This document shows, one piece after another, positions 17,865 to 24,327 of a stretch of 33,456 bases of DNA; position 1 is the first letter of the stretch, and every line of letters begins with the position of its first letter. This DNA comes from UBA1412 sp964609795 (GTDB taxonomy: Bacteria; Verrucomicrobiota; Verrucomicrobiia; Limisphaerales; UBA1412). The notes under the pieces were generated by a model, which searched no databases, was not told where the DNA came from, and saw only the letters and a program-made list of their open reading frames with translations. The DNA is taken from the NCBI GenBank assembly GCA_964609795.1, contig CAZSTC010000023.1, positions 1 to 33,456 of the forward strand. The letters run 5' to 3'. The translations under genes and the position numbers were made by a program.

Positions 17865-18053
17865 ATGGCTGTACCAAAAAGGAAACCGTCTCATAGCCGT
17901 CAACGTATGCGCCGCGCTTATAACAGCGTAATGAAGCTCCCTCAATTGGGGGTCTGCCCGCAATGTGCGGCACCCTATCTTTCTCACAGGATTTGTCCTT
18001 CGTGCGGATATTATAAAGGGCGTCAGGTAGTCACCGTATCACCCATCGGCTAA
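17865..18053 (+). CDS. rpmF: 50S ribosomal protein L32
   Basis: A 62-residue protein beginning MAVPKRKPSHSRQRMRRA, the L32 signature, with a zinc-binding type C-terminus: CPQCAAPYLSHRICPSCGYY has both CxxC pairs. The ATG is 18 bases after yceD. The pairing of rpmF with plsX and fabH is widely conserved and links ribosome and lipid synthesis. Confidence 0.97.
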   Translation: MAVPKRKPSHSRQRMRRAYNSVMKLPQLGVCPQCAAPYLSHRICPSCGYYKGRQVVTVSPIG

Positions 18054-18078
18054 GCGCCAAAAGTTGTTTGGCACAAAT

Positions 18079-18111
18079 GCGGGAGTGCGAAGTGCGAAAG
18101 TCGCATCCCGC
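18079..18111 (+). promoter_or_regulatory. Strong stem-loop in the rpmF–plsX gap
   Basis: GCGGGAGTGCGA (18079-18090) pairs with TCGCATCCCGC (18101-18111), 11 pairs with one bulged G and a ten-base loop. TTGTCTATTTTATT follows, up to the plsX ATG. The tail is T-rich but not a clean U-run, so this is a partial terminator, RNA-processing site or 3'-end stabiliser for rpmF rather than a full stop. Confidence 0.5.
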
Positions 18112-18125
18112 TTGTCTATTTTATT

Positions 18126-19154
18126 ATGCGTGTCGCAGTTGATGCAATGGGTGGGGATCACGGGCCTAGTGTTGTGGTCCGAGGAGTCTTGCGCGCGCTC
18201 AGGGAGGTTTACTCCATCTCCAAAGTTTATCTGGTCGGAGACCAGAAGATTTTGGAAAAGGAGCTCGTTACCAACCAGTGCTTTGATCCTCGTTTGGAAA
18301 TCAGGCATGCGTCGCAGGTGCTCACCATGGAGGATAAACCCGTGGAAGCGCTCAGGCGCAAAAAGGACAGCTCTATCGCCCGCGCGGTTGAGCTTGTTAA
18401 AAAGGGTGAAGCGCAGGTTCTGATTTCCCCGGGTAACACCGGGGGCGTCGTGAGTTCTGCACACATTGCTTTACGTCCGCTCAAAGGGATTGACCGCCCT
18501 GCGATTGCGGCGGTAATTCCGGCACAAAACAATTCCTTTGTTCTGCTGGACGCGGGGGGATTTGTTGATTCACGGCCCAATCAGCTTCTGCAGTATGGCA
18601 TCATGGGGAGTGTTTATTCCCGGGAGGTGCTGGGTTACGCCAAGCCGCGTGTGGGTTTATTAAGTATTGGAACCGAAGATCTCAAAGGAAATGAGCTAAC
18701 TCGGAGCGCGTTCAATCTCTTCTCCAAGATTGATGAAGCTCAGATAATTAACTTTATCGGAAATATCGAAGGGCATGACCTTTTTGATAATAACGTAGAT
18801 GTGGTGGTTTGTGACGGGTTTATTGGTAATATCGTTTTGAAGACCTGTGAAAGTTTTGGTCAACACCTTTTGAACTGGATTAAGCATGAGATTTCTCGCA
18901 GTCCTACTCGCGTTATTGGTGCAATGCTGGCTCAAGGTGCTTTCAAATCGATCAAGGGCCGGCTGGACCCAGAAAATACGGGAGGAGCCCCGCTTTTGGG
19001 CTTGAACGGAGTCGTCATGAAAGCCCATGGCTCTGCCACGGATAGGGCTATTTTTAATGCTATTCGGCTTGGTGCAAACGCGGCCCATCAAAACATTAAT
19101 CAAATTATTATTGATGAAGTAGCTGATGCCGATAAGGCACTTCAAGTCCAATAA
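18126..19154 (+). CDS. plsX: Phosphate acyltransferase PlsX
   Basis: The 342-residue protein begins MRVAVDAMGGDHGPSVVVRG, the PlsX hallmark, and contains ISPGNTGGVVSSA and the C-terminal GAPLLGLNGVVMKAHGSATDRAI. It converts acyl-ACP to acyl-phosphate for phospholipid synthesis, as a peripheral membrane enzyme. There is no obvious Shine-Dalgarno; the strong hairpin at 18079-18111 is 14 bases upstream. fabH follows after 67 bases. Confidence 0.97.
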   Translation: MRVAVDAMGGDHGPSVVVRGVLRALREVYSISKVYLVGDQKILEKELVTNQCFDPRLEIRHASQVLTMEDKPVEALRRKKDSSIARAVELVKKGEAQVLISPGNTGGVVSSAHIALRPLKGIDRPAIAAVIPAQNNSFVLLDAGGFVDSRPNQLLQYGIMGSVYSREVLGYAKPRVGLLSIGTEDLKGNELTRSAFNLFSKIDEAQIINFIGNIEGHDLFDNNVDVVVCDGFIGNIVLKTCESFGQHLLNWIKHEISRSPTRVIGAMLAQGAFKSIKGRLDPENTGGAPLLGLNGVVMKAHGSATDRAIFNAIRLGANAAHQNINQIIIDEVADADKALQVQ

Positions 19155-19221
19155 ATGAAATGATACTTGGAGTAGCCTTTTTAGGTAGCAGCTTTGCGCA
19201 AATACAAATATCAAACGCCAC

Positions 19222-20238
19222 ATGAATGAAATCAGATCAGAGGGATTAAAGAAATTATATTCTTGTAGAATAGCAGGTACCGGTTCCTATCTCCCCGAGC
19301 GAGTCGTCACCAATGCCGATTGGGAAAAGCTCATTGATACGAATGATGAATGGATTGTGGCTCGCACAGGTATTAAAGAGCGACGTTTTGCGGCAGATGG
19401 CCAATGCACTTCTGATATGGGGACTGCCGCTGCAAAAAAAGCAATCCAGAGAGCCGGGATTAGCCCCGAAGAAATTGATCTTATCATTGTGGCGACGGTG
19501 ACTCCGGACCATATTTTTCCTTCTACGGCGGCTCGTATTCAGCATAATTTAGGAGCAACGAGAGCAGCGGGATTTGATTTGCAGGCAGCCTGTGCTGGTT
19601 TCCTTTATTCCATGGAGGTCGGAAGCCAGTTTATTGCTACAGGACATTATAAAAATATCCTTGTGGTGGGTGCTGAAAAGTTGACTTCAATTACCGATAT
19701 GGAAGACCGGAATACCTGTATCCTTTTTGGAGACGGAGCTGGTGCGGCTATTTTGAGCAGGGCAGATTTAGAGACGAAAGGTTTCTTATCCTGTATTCTT
19801 CAAATGGATGGCTCCAAAGCGGATTTGCTTCAGGTTCCTGCAGGTGGCAGCCGGACCCCAGCTTCTCAAGAAACCTTGGATGCGCGACTGCATTATATGA
19901 AGATGCAGGGTAAAGAGACTTTTAAGTGTGCTGTCAGCTCTATGGTGGATTGTGGCAGAGCAGCCTTGGAGCGGGCAGGATGCTCAATAGAGGATGTAAA
20001 ACTTGCTATCTTCCACCAAGCCAATCTTCGGATTATTAACGCAGTTGGTGAGCGTCTAGGGCTTAAAGAGGAACAGGTATTCGTTAATGTGAATAAATAT
20101 GGCAATACTTCGGCCGCTTCTGTGGCGATTGCGCTAGATGAAGCCATTGAAACCGGATCGGTTCGTAGTGGGGACAAGCTGCTTTTGGTGGCATTTGGCT
20201 CGGGTTTTACAACCGCGGCGATCGTTTTGGAGTGGTAG
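19222..20238 (+). CDS. fabH: 3-oxoacyl-[ACP] synthase III (FabH)
   Basis: A 338-residue thiolase-fold condensing enzyme that joins acetyl-CoA to malonyl-ACP to start fatty-acid synthesis. The catalytic triad is visible: Cys124 in DLQAACAGFLYS, His265 in IFHQANLRI, Asn295 in NKYGNTSAAS. The C-terminal GSGFTTAAIVLEW is typical. The N-terminus is ~12 residues longer than E. coli FabH; the ATG at 19222 lacks a Shine-Dalgarno, and a later start is possible. Last gene of the coaD–fabH run. Confidence 0.97.
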   Translation: MNEIRSEGLKKLYSCRIAGTGSYLPERVVTNADWEKLIDTNDEWIVARTGIKERRFAADGQCTSDMGTAAAKKAIQRAGISPEEIDLIIVATVTPDHIFPSTAARIQHNLGATRAAGFDLQAACAGFLYSMEVGSQFIATGHYKNILVVGAEKLTSITDMEDRNTCILFGDGAGAAILSRADLETKGFLSCILQMDGSKADLLQVPAGGSRTPASQETLDARLHYMKMQGKETFKCAVSSMVDCGRAALERAGCSIEDVKLAIFHQANLRIINAVGERLGLKEEQVFVNVNKYGNTSAASVAIALDEAIETGSVRSGDKLLLVAFGSGFTTAAIVLEW

Positions 20239-20308
20239 CGGAGAAGTAAACTGCTAAGTATAAAGAAAACCGATCCTATTTTCTCTTCCTCTTTTCCTGC
20301 TTTTCCTC

Positions 20309-21064
20309 CTAGAAAAGGAGGAGATCAGCAATCAATGCCAGCAAAAGCGCCGGCGTATAAGGGAAGAGTTTTACGGATTTATTCCATCCCAGAAGGACGA
20401 TTGCACTGTGGAGGCAGAGGTAGATTACTGTGATTGCTGTCGCGCACATTTGCATCGGGGCGTCAGTTTCGAAAGAAAAATCAGCGGCTTGGGCAAATAT
20501 CCAAATCAGGAGAAGTTGAGAAGCCGCCGTTGGGATAGCGATGGCTAAGGAACTTATTCCCAGGGAATTTGAAAATGAGAGGCTGGCAATGAAATCAAAA
20601 AGAGCCTTGACGAAAAAAGGGATAAGAATCCATATTTCGGAAGTCTGTGAATAGATTCCGACCAAAGCACAGGCAATAAAATTCAAAGGAGAAAGCGCAT
20701 AAAACGCGGTGCCAATCCGGATGGTTATTTTCCATTTGTTTAAATTCTGATTGGTGTCCGCAACGGAGTCTTGGGCTGATTTTGTAAAGGTAGAAAAAAT
20801 CCGATGTAATGGAGACTTGCGAAAGCCAACAGAGCTGATTACCAAGCAAGCCCACGAAAGAAAAAACGCTTTGAGAAAGGGGATCATCGCAAATTGGCTA
20901 AAAAGATAGAAGCCATTGCGCAGAGCAGAGAAGATCAACAGTGCTGCTAAAAATGAAAGGAGAGATACCTGAGCTTTTTTGGATATGTTCCAATGGAATA
21001 GGCGGCCGACTCCAATCCCCAGTACAATAGCAACCGCATTCACAACCAATCCGATCCACAACAC
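20309..21064 (-). CDS. DUF554-like integral membrane protein
   Basis: A 251-residue protein with about seven hydrophobic segments. The opening LWIGLVVNAVAIVLGIGVGRLF and the later block LIPFFVKALFDFIASLSFSNSLG with IAIPTAASQLLLI follow the pattern of DUF554 (YdfK/YqgA) proteins, whose function is unknown. The middle (about 90-115) is a hydrophilic loop. The start is a GTG at 21064 without a Shine-Dalgarno. The gene is convergent with fabH; a short CCTCCT/AGGAGG hairpin at 20305-20321 overlaps its stop codon. Confidence 0.7.
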   Translation of the reverse strand: MLWIGLVVNAVAIVLGIGVGRLFHWNISKKAQVSLLSFLAALLIFSALRNGFYLFSQFAMIPFLKAFFLSWACLVISSVGFRKSPLHRIFSTFTKSAQDSVADTNQNLNKWKITIRIGTAFYALSPLNFIACALVGIYSQTSEIWILIPFFVKALFDFIASLSFSNSLGISSLAIAIPTAASQLLLIWIFAQAADFSFETDAPMQMCATAITVIYLCLHSAIVLLGWNKSVKLFPYTPALLLALIADLLLF

Positions 21065-21240
21065 ACGGGGATTATGGCACTAAAAATGAAGGAGCGGCAA
21101 TTTTTTTTTGTTTTCCGGTCTTAGTTTGTGGCAGAATGCGGTTGCTCCGAGGTAGAGTGGGGCGAGTTTGGCAGGAAGCGGAATGCTACAAGAGGAAATT
21201 TTGCTTTTTGGGACTATGGCACCGTGATTCCTTTTTTGTT

Positions 21241-21263
21241 TCTACACGGGTTGGCGGTGTAGA
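21241..21263 (+). promoter_or_regulatory. Small stem-loop upstream of gltA
   Basis: TCTACAC (21241-21247) pairs with GTGTAGA (21257-21263) with a nine-base loop, 84 bases before the gltA ATG. Role unknown; it might be a 5'-leader structure or an operator. Confidence 0.25.
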
Positions 21264-21347
21264 GCATTGAAGGATTTTTACGAAACAGTTTCCTCAGAGC
21301 GATACACGGATGTAGAAAAGTTCGGGATTTGCTAGAACAGAATAATT

Positions 21348-22643
21348 ATGCATATGGACAAAATGGCGAAGATAGAGTTGGATGGCAAAGTGTATGAGTT
21401 CCCCTGCGTAGTGGGGAGTGAGAACGAGAAGGCAATCAATATTTCCAGCCTTCGCGCTCAGACCGGCTATATCACCCTGGATGAAGGCTATATGAATACG
21501 GGCTCTTGCCAAAGTGCCATTACCTACATTGACGGAGAAAATGGGATACTTCGCTACCGGGGTATTCCTATTGAAGAGCTGGCGGAAAAGGTTTCTTTTA
21601 TTGAAGTAGCTTATCTTCTTGTAATGGGGTATCTTCCAAATCCCTCTCAATTAAGAACTTTTTCGGATCTTTTGACCCGTAATCAAATGATCCATGAAGA
21701 CATAAAAATACACTTTGAGGGTTTTCCATCTACCAGTCACCCCATGGCTATTCTTTCAGCCATGATCAACGCCTCCAGTTGTTTTTTTCCGGAGCTGGCT
21801 GATCCAAATACTCAGGAGTCCTATGAGATACAATCGGCTCGACTGATAGCACAGGTTCGTACGATTGCGGCCTTCTCATATCGGAAGTCACGCGGTTTAC
21901 CTATTATTTATCCGAAGCCCTTTTACCGCTACACGGCCAATTTTTTGCACATGATGTTCTCGGAGCCTTATCAGGATTATGAGATGGAGCCGGAGGCCAT
22001 CCGCGCGCTGGACATGATTTTTACACTCCACGCTGATCACGAGCAAAATTGCTCGACTTCGACAGTAAGAATGGTGGCGTCTTCTCATGCGAACCTTTTT
22101 GCGAGTGCTGCTGCGGGTGTTTGTGCATTGTGGGGGCCACGCCATGGAGGTGCCAACCAGGCCGTGATTGAGATGCTGGAAGAGATAGAAAAGAGTGGAG
22201 ATGATGGAACCAAGTTCATGGAGGCCGTTAAGGACCGACGTGAAGGCAAACGTCTGATGGGATTTGGTCACCGCGTTTACAAAAACTATGACCCACGGGC
22301 TAAGATTATCAAAAGATGTTGTGACGAATTGTTAGGTCATTTACATCGAGATGATCCTCTTTTGGATATTGCAAAACGTTTGGAAGAAAAGGCTCTCTCT
22401 GACCCTTATTTTGTTGAGAGAAAACTCTACCCCAACGTGGATTTTTATAGCGGCATCATTATGAGGGCTATTGGCATCCCGCAGGAAATGTTTACGGTCA
22501 TTTTCGCTATTGGCAGAATGCCGGGCTGGATTGCCAATTACAGAGAAGTTCGTGAAGATGCTTCCACACGCATATATCGCCCCCGCCAGGTCTATGTGGG
22601 CAATCACCTGACTCCATGCCCTCCCTTGAAAGAACGCCAATAA
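21348..22643 (+). CDS. gltA: Citrate synthase (long, type II form)
   Basis: A 431-residue enzyme condensing acetyl-CoA and oxaloacetate to citrate, the entry to the TCA cycle. Active-site residues match E. coli GltA: His266 in WGPRHGGAN, His308 in GFGHRVYKNYDPRA, Asp365 in PNVDFYSG. The LHADHEQNCSTS block is also present, as is an N-terminal β-domain typical of the Gram-negative hexameric form (AKIELDGKVYEFPCVVG). Three in-frame ATGs (21348, 21354, 21363) are possible; the third gives MAKIELDGK, the usual start. There is no Shine-Dalgarno. IS-derived DNA begins about 57 bases after its stop. Confidence 0.96.
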   Translation: MHMDKMAKIELDGKVYEFPCVVGSENEKAINISSLRAQTGYITLDEGYMNTGSCQSAITYIDGENGILRYRGIPIEELAEKVSFIEVAYLLVMGYLPNPSQLRTFSDLLTRNQMIHEDIKIHFEGFPSTSHPMAILSAMINASSCFFPELADPNTQESYEIQSARLIAQVRTIAAFSYRKSRGLPIIYPKPFYRYTANFLHMMFSEPYQDYEMEPEAIRALDMIFTLHADHEQNCSTSTVRMVASSHANLFASAAAGVCALWGPRHGGANQAVIEMLEEIEKSGDDGTKFMEAVKDRREGKRLMGFGHRVYKNYDPRAKIIKRCCDELLGHLHRDDPLLDIAKRLEEKALSDPYFVERKLYPNVDFYSGIIMRAIGIPQEMFTVIFAIGRMPGWIANYREVREDASTRIYRPRQVYVGNHLTPCPPLKERQ

Positions 22644-22811
22644 AAGCAGTGACAGGAGAGCTGGAAATTAACCGAAGAACGTTCTTTCTTGCAAAAGAGA
22701 TGTCGCGGTGAAAGCAAAAGTGAACTGCTGTAGTTAGCAAAAGTGGAATTTGGATTTTGTTCATTTGATAGGCTAGAAGTCTTTGGTATAGAGAAGAGTA
22801 GATAAGGGTGG

Positions 22812-22829
22812 TTGCCCCCTAGGGGGCAA
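22812..22829. repeat. 18-bp perfect palindrome
   Basis: TTGCCCCCTAGGGGGCAA is its own reverse complement. It lies eight bases before the inner IS inverted repeat at 22837. As RNA it could form a seven-pair hairpin, but it has no U-run after it; as DNA it could be a dimer-binding site or a preferred IS target. Confidence 0.7.
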
Positions 22830-22836
22830 AATTTGG

Positions 22837-22858
22837 GTGTATCGATCAAAAGTGGAAT
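22837..22858 (+). repeat. Inner left terminal inverted repeat of IS copy B
   Basis: The sequence starting GTGTATCGATCAAAAGTGGA at 22837 is an exact 22-base inverted match to 23419-23440. Upstream bases (TTTGG) do not match the TGTC expected from the right end. Confidence 0.85.
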
Positions 22859-23415
22859 TTTGCTACGTTTTTAGCACAATGCGTAAGCAAATGATCAATC
22901 GCTTGGGTATTGCTGACATACTCAAATTTTATGACATCTCTTTTCTCCTGGCTAACTCTCCCGAGGCTAAGGGAAAGGTTGAAAGAATCCACCAAGTTTG
23001 GCAATCCAGACTTCCCGCTTATTTCAAGTTTAACTCCATTGATCCAGATACTCCTCTCCCTACCATTAACCAACACTTGGAAGCTCTGCGTATCCACCGT
23101 AACTCTCACGAAATCCACCGCGAAATCAATCAAACTCCAATGCAAGCTTGGAATCTGGCTCTCAATGATCGTCGAACCAAACTGCGCCCCATTCCTAAGG
23201 ATCCCTGGTGGGAGTACATCTGGTCCGACTGGGCTCCGGCACTTGTCGGACCTCGTGGACACATCCTTATCGGCAATCTGGATATCCCCACTCAAGCCCC
23301 CAATGGTTCCAAAGTCTGGGTTTGCTATCATGTTGATAACTTCTTCTCTATCCTATCCAATAAACCCTCTCATTCCTCTTTCCCCATCGTCCTCTTCTCT
23401 TCTAAAACCCTCTGA
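22837..23415 (+). pseudogene. Transposase remnant, C-terminal part of an rve/DDE integrase
   Basis: The open frame gives 192 residues, about the last third to half of an integrase-core transposase. ANSPEAKGKVERIHQVWQ contains the catalytic-glutamate helix of DDE enzymes (the pattern SPxAKGxVER). The two upstream catalytic aspartates and any DNA-binding domain are missing. The C-terminal part (GPRGHILIGNLDIP, then VWVCYHVDNFFSIL) looks like a β-strand domain common after the core in this transposase group. The frame runs through the inner inverted repeat from a GTG at 22837, so that start is accidental; the first internal ATG is 22879. It is probably inactive. The 3' end matches copy A at the window start. 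Confidence 0.8.
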
Positions 23416-23418
23416 GTT

Positions 23419-23440
23419 ATTCCACTTTTGATCGATACAC
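23419..23440 (+). repeat. Right terminal inverted repeat of IS copy B
   Basis: It begins ATTCCACTTTTGATCGATAC and is the exact reverse complement of 22837-22858. It starts four bases after the transposase-remnant stop. Copy A has a diverged version at 98-119. Confidence 0.85.
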
Positions 23441-23562
23441 GACAGATTTAATTTTTTGACTAAACAGCAAACAGAGGATAACTTATAATAGAGGGTGGAG
23501 GCGCACCATAGAATATGTAATAACAGCCTTTGCCTGAGCTACTAATTAAACAGCATAAAGAT

Positions 23563-23877
23563 ATGTTAGAGAATCCGACTGAAGTTAATAGTTTAATCGA
23601 ATACCAGGCTGGAGTGGTTGCCAGCAGGACTGTGATAGACAAAAAAGCTGGGACTGTAACGATTTTTTCCTTCGATGAAGGGCAGGGGCTTTCAGAACAT
23701 GTAGCTCCCTACGACGCTCTTGTTTATGCTCTGGATGGGGAAGCAAAAGTGGTTATTTCTGGGAAGGAATACATGCTTGCAGCGGGGCAGATGATCAAGA
23801 TGCCGGCTGGGGCTCCGCATTCGGTGAAAGCAGTAAAAAAATACAAAATGCTACTGATCATGGTGAGGGAAAAGTAG
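23563..23877 (+). CDS. Small cupin-domain protein
   Basis: A single-domain cupin of 104 residues from ATG 23563 (115 from an in-frame TTG at 23530). The first cupin motif is visible as LSEHVAPYDALVYALDGEAKV and the second as LAAGQMIKMPAGAPHSVKA. One metal-ligand-like His lies in each motif (SEH and PHS), with the other usual His/Glu positions partly replaced, so metal binding is uncertain. Such proteins are common and of unknown role. Upstream DNA contains TATAAT at 23484-23489 and TTGACT at 23456-23461, but the 22-base spacing is too long for a normal promoter. A terminator follows at 23916. Confidence 0.85.
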   Translation: MLENPTEVNSLIEYQAGVVASRTVIDKKAGTVTIFSFDEGQGLSEHVAPYDALVYALDGEAKVVISGKEYMLAAGQMIKMPAGAPHSVKAVKKYKMLLIMVREK

Positions 23878-23915
23878 GTAAGAGCGCAAGGATCCGATTG
23901 CGCGCCTGTTTTCAA

Positions 23916-23957
23916 ATGCCCCACTGGAATGGGGCATCCTTCTTCCTCTTTTCAGTT
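23916..23957 (+). terminator. Terminator after the cupin gene
   Basis: ATGCCCCA (23916-23923) pairs with TGGGGCAT (23930-23937) around CTGGAA, followed by a T-rich tail (CCTTCTTCCTCTTTT). A smaller hairpin, GCGCAA/TTGCGC, lies just before it at 23884-23903. Confidence 0.7.
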
Positions 23958-23981
23958 TTTTGAGACAAGGGAGGGTAAAGT

Positions 23982-24023
23982 ATGGATGGACTTGCGAGCA
24001 TTGTTTCTATCACCTTTCAGTGA
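23982..24023 (+). CDS. Candidate ilv leader peptide (13 aa)
   Basis: ATG at 23982 is preceded by GGGAGGG (23969-23975) with six bases between, by far the best ribosome site in the window. The peptide MDGLASIVSITFQ has Leu (CTT), Ile (ATT), Val (GTT) and Ile (ATC) in codons 4-10 and ends TGA at 24021-24023. The Val–Ser–Ile codons form the 5' arm of the following stem-loop. Short regulatory peptides rich in the end-product amino acids precede ilv operons under attenuation in enterobacteria (family knowledge). Only four of 13 codons are branched-chain, fewer than in E. coli ilvB or ilvG leaders, so this is a candidate. Confidence 0.5.
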   Translation: MDGLASIVSITFQ

Positions 24024-24030
24024 TAGAGAC
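24003..24030 (+). promoter_or_regulatory. Stem-loop overlapping the leader peptide control codons
   Basis: GTTTCTATCAC (24003-24013) pairs with GTGATAGAGAC (24020-24030): 11 pairs including one G·U, loop CTTTCA. It contains the last Val and Ile codons and the stop of the leader ORF, so a ribosome on the ORF would prevent it forming. Confidence 0.6.
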
Positions 24031-24114
24031 ACATCCGGAGCCGATGTATTTAGCTGTTGAGTTTATACCATTTTCAGAGTAGATTGGGGTGAGTGGACGT
24101 TTAGGAGCACTTTC

Positions 24115-24158
24115 ATGCCATCTGAATGTCCGCCTCGTTTAGTGATGGCATTATTTTT
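24115..24158 (+). terminator. Candidate attenuator terminator upstream of ilvB
   Basis: ATGCCATC (24115-24122) pairs with GATGGCAT (24144-24151), followed by TATTTTT. The 21-base loop contains 24128-24136, which can instead pair with 24091-24098; the two pairings are mutually exclusive in a simple fold. Confidence 0.45.
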
Positions 24159-24271
24159 GACACCTTTTGAAGAATTCGTGGGGTATTGGCTTTTTACTCA
24201 GTTCCCTAGGAGGTGTTTTTTTTGTTTTTGCCGTCTTTTTCATTTGAATCAGCGTCGTTTCCTGTTTTCAA

Positions 24272-24307
24272 ATTCCTCCTTTTGCCGTTGAGGAGTCTAT
24301 ATTTTTT
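24272..24307 (+). terminator. Second terminator-like stem-loop, just before ilvB
   Basis: ATTCCTC (24272-24278) pairs with GAGGAGT (24290-24296), seven pairs with one G·U, followed by CTATATTTTTT. CCTCCT at 24275-24280 could alternatively pair with AGGAGG at 24208-24213. Confidence 0.35.
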
Positions 24308-24327
24308 AATTAACGGATTAATTCCTA

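Larger units (their letters stand above)
22701..23444 (+). mobile_element. Internally deleted IS element (copy B), non-autonomous
   Basis: The right end, CACGACA at 23438-23444, matches the end at 115-121. At 22701 TGTCG plus CAAAAGTG nine bases on mirrors the right end (TGTCG-N9-CAAAAGTG on the opposite strand), giving a 744-bp element with TG…CA ends. A second, better left end lies inside it: 22 perfect bases at 22837-22858 repeat inverted at 23419-23440. CAAAAGTG(G)AA occurs three times on the left (22715, 22738, 22847), resembling the multiple terminal repeats of IS21-type elements. No clear target-site duplication was seen. The transposase gene is truncated. Confidence 0.75.
23960..24327 (+). 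promoter_or_regulatory. ilvB 5' leader with attenuator-like architecture
   Basis: This covers most of the 450-base stretch without an annotated gene between the cupin and ilvB. In order it holds a strong Shine-Dalgarno and 13-codon leader peptide (23982-24023), a stem-loop over its last codons (24003-24030), a possible antiterminator pairing of GAGTGGAC (24091-24098) with GTCCGCCTC (24128-24136), a terminator-like stem (24115-24151) with T-rich tail, a second strong Shine-Dalgarno AGGAGGT (24208-24214), and a second stem-loop with T-run (24272-24307). No convincing -35/-10 pair was found. Confidence 0.55.

Noticed and set aside
1..23444. Composite transposon bounded by the two IS copies
   Set aside because: The enclosed genes are essential core functions (coaD, rpmF, plsX, fabH, gltA), the copies are diverged and one is deleted.
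23456..23489. TTGACT…TATAAT as the cupin promoter
   Set aside because: The spacer is 22 bases, well outside the usual 16-18, so it was not listed as a promoter.
23474..23527. GGAGG followed by an ATG near 23515 upstream of the cupin
   Set aside because: The ATG is followed immediately by TAA and the spacing is poor; it cannot encode a peptide.
24006..24029. Resemblance to a TetR operator (CAGTGATAGAGA half-site)
   Set aside because: The two halves are separated by extra bases compared with tetO, no TetR-type gene is nearby, and the palindrome is explained by the leader stem-loop.
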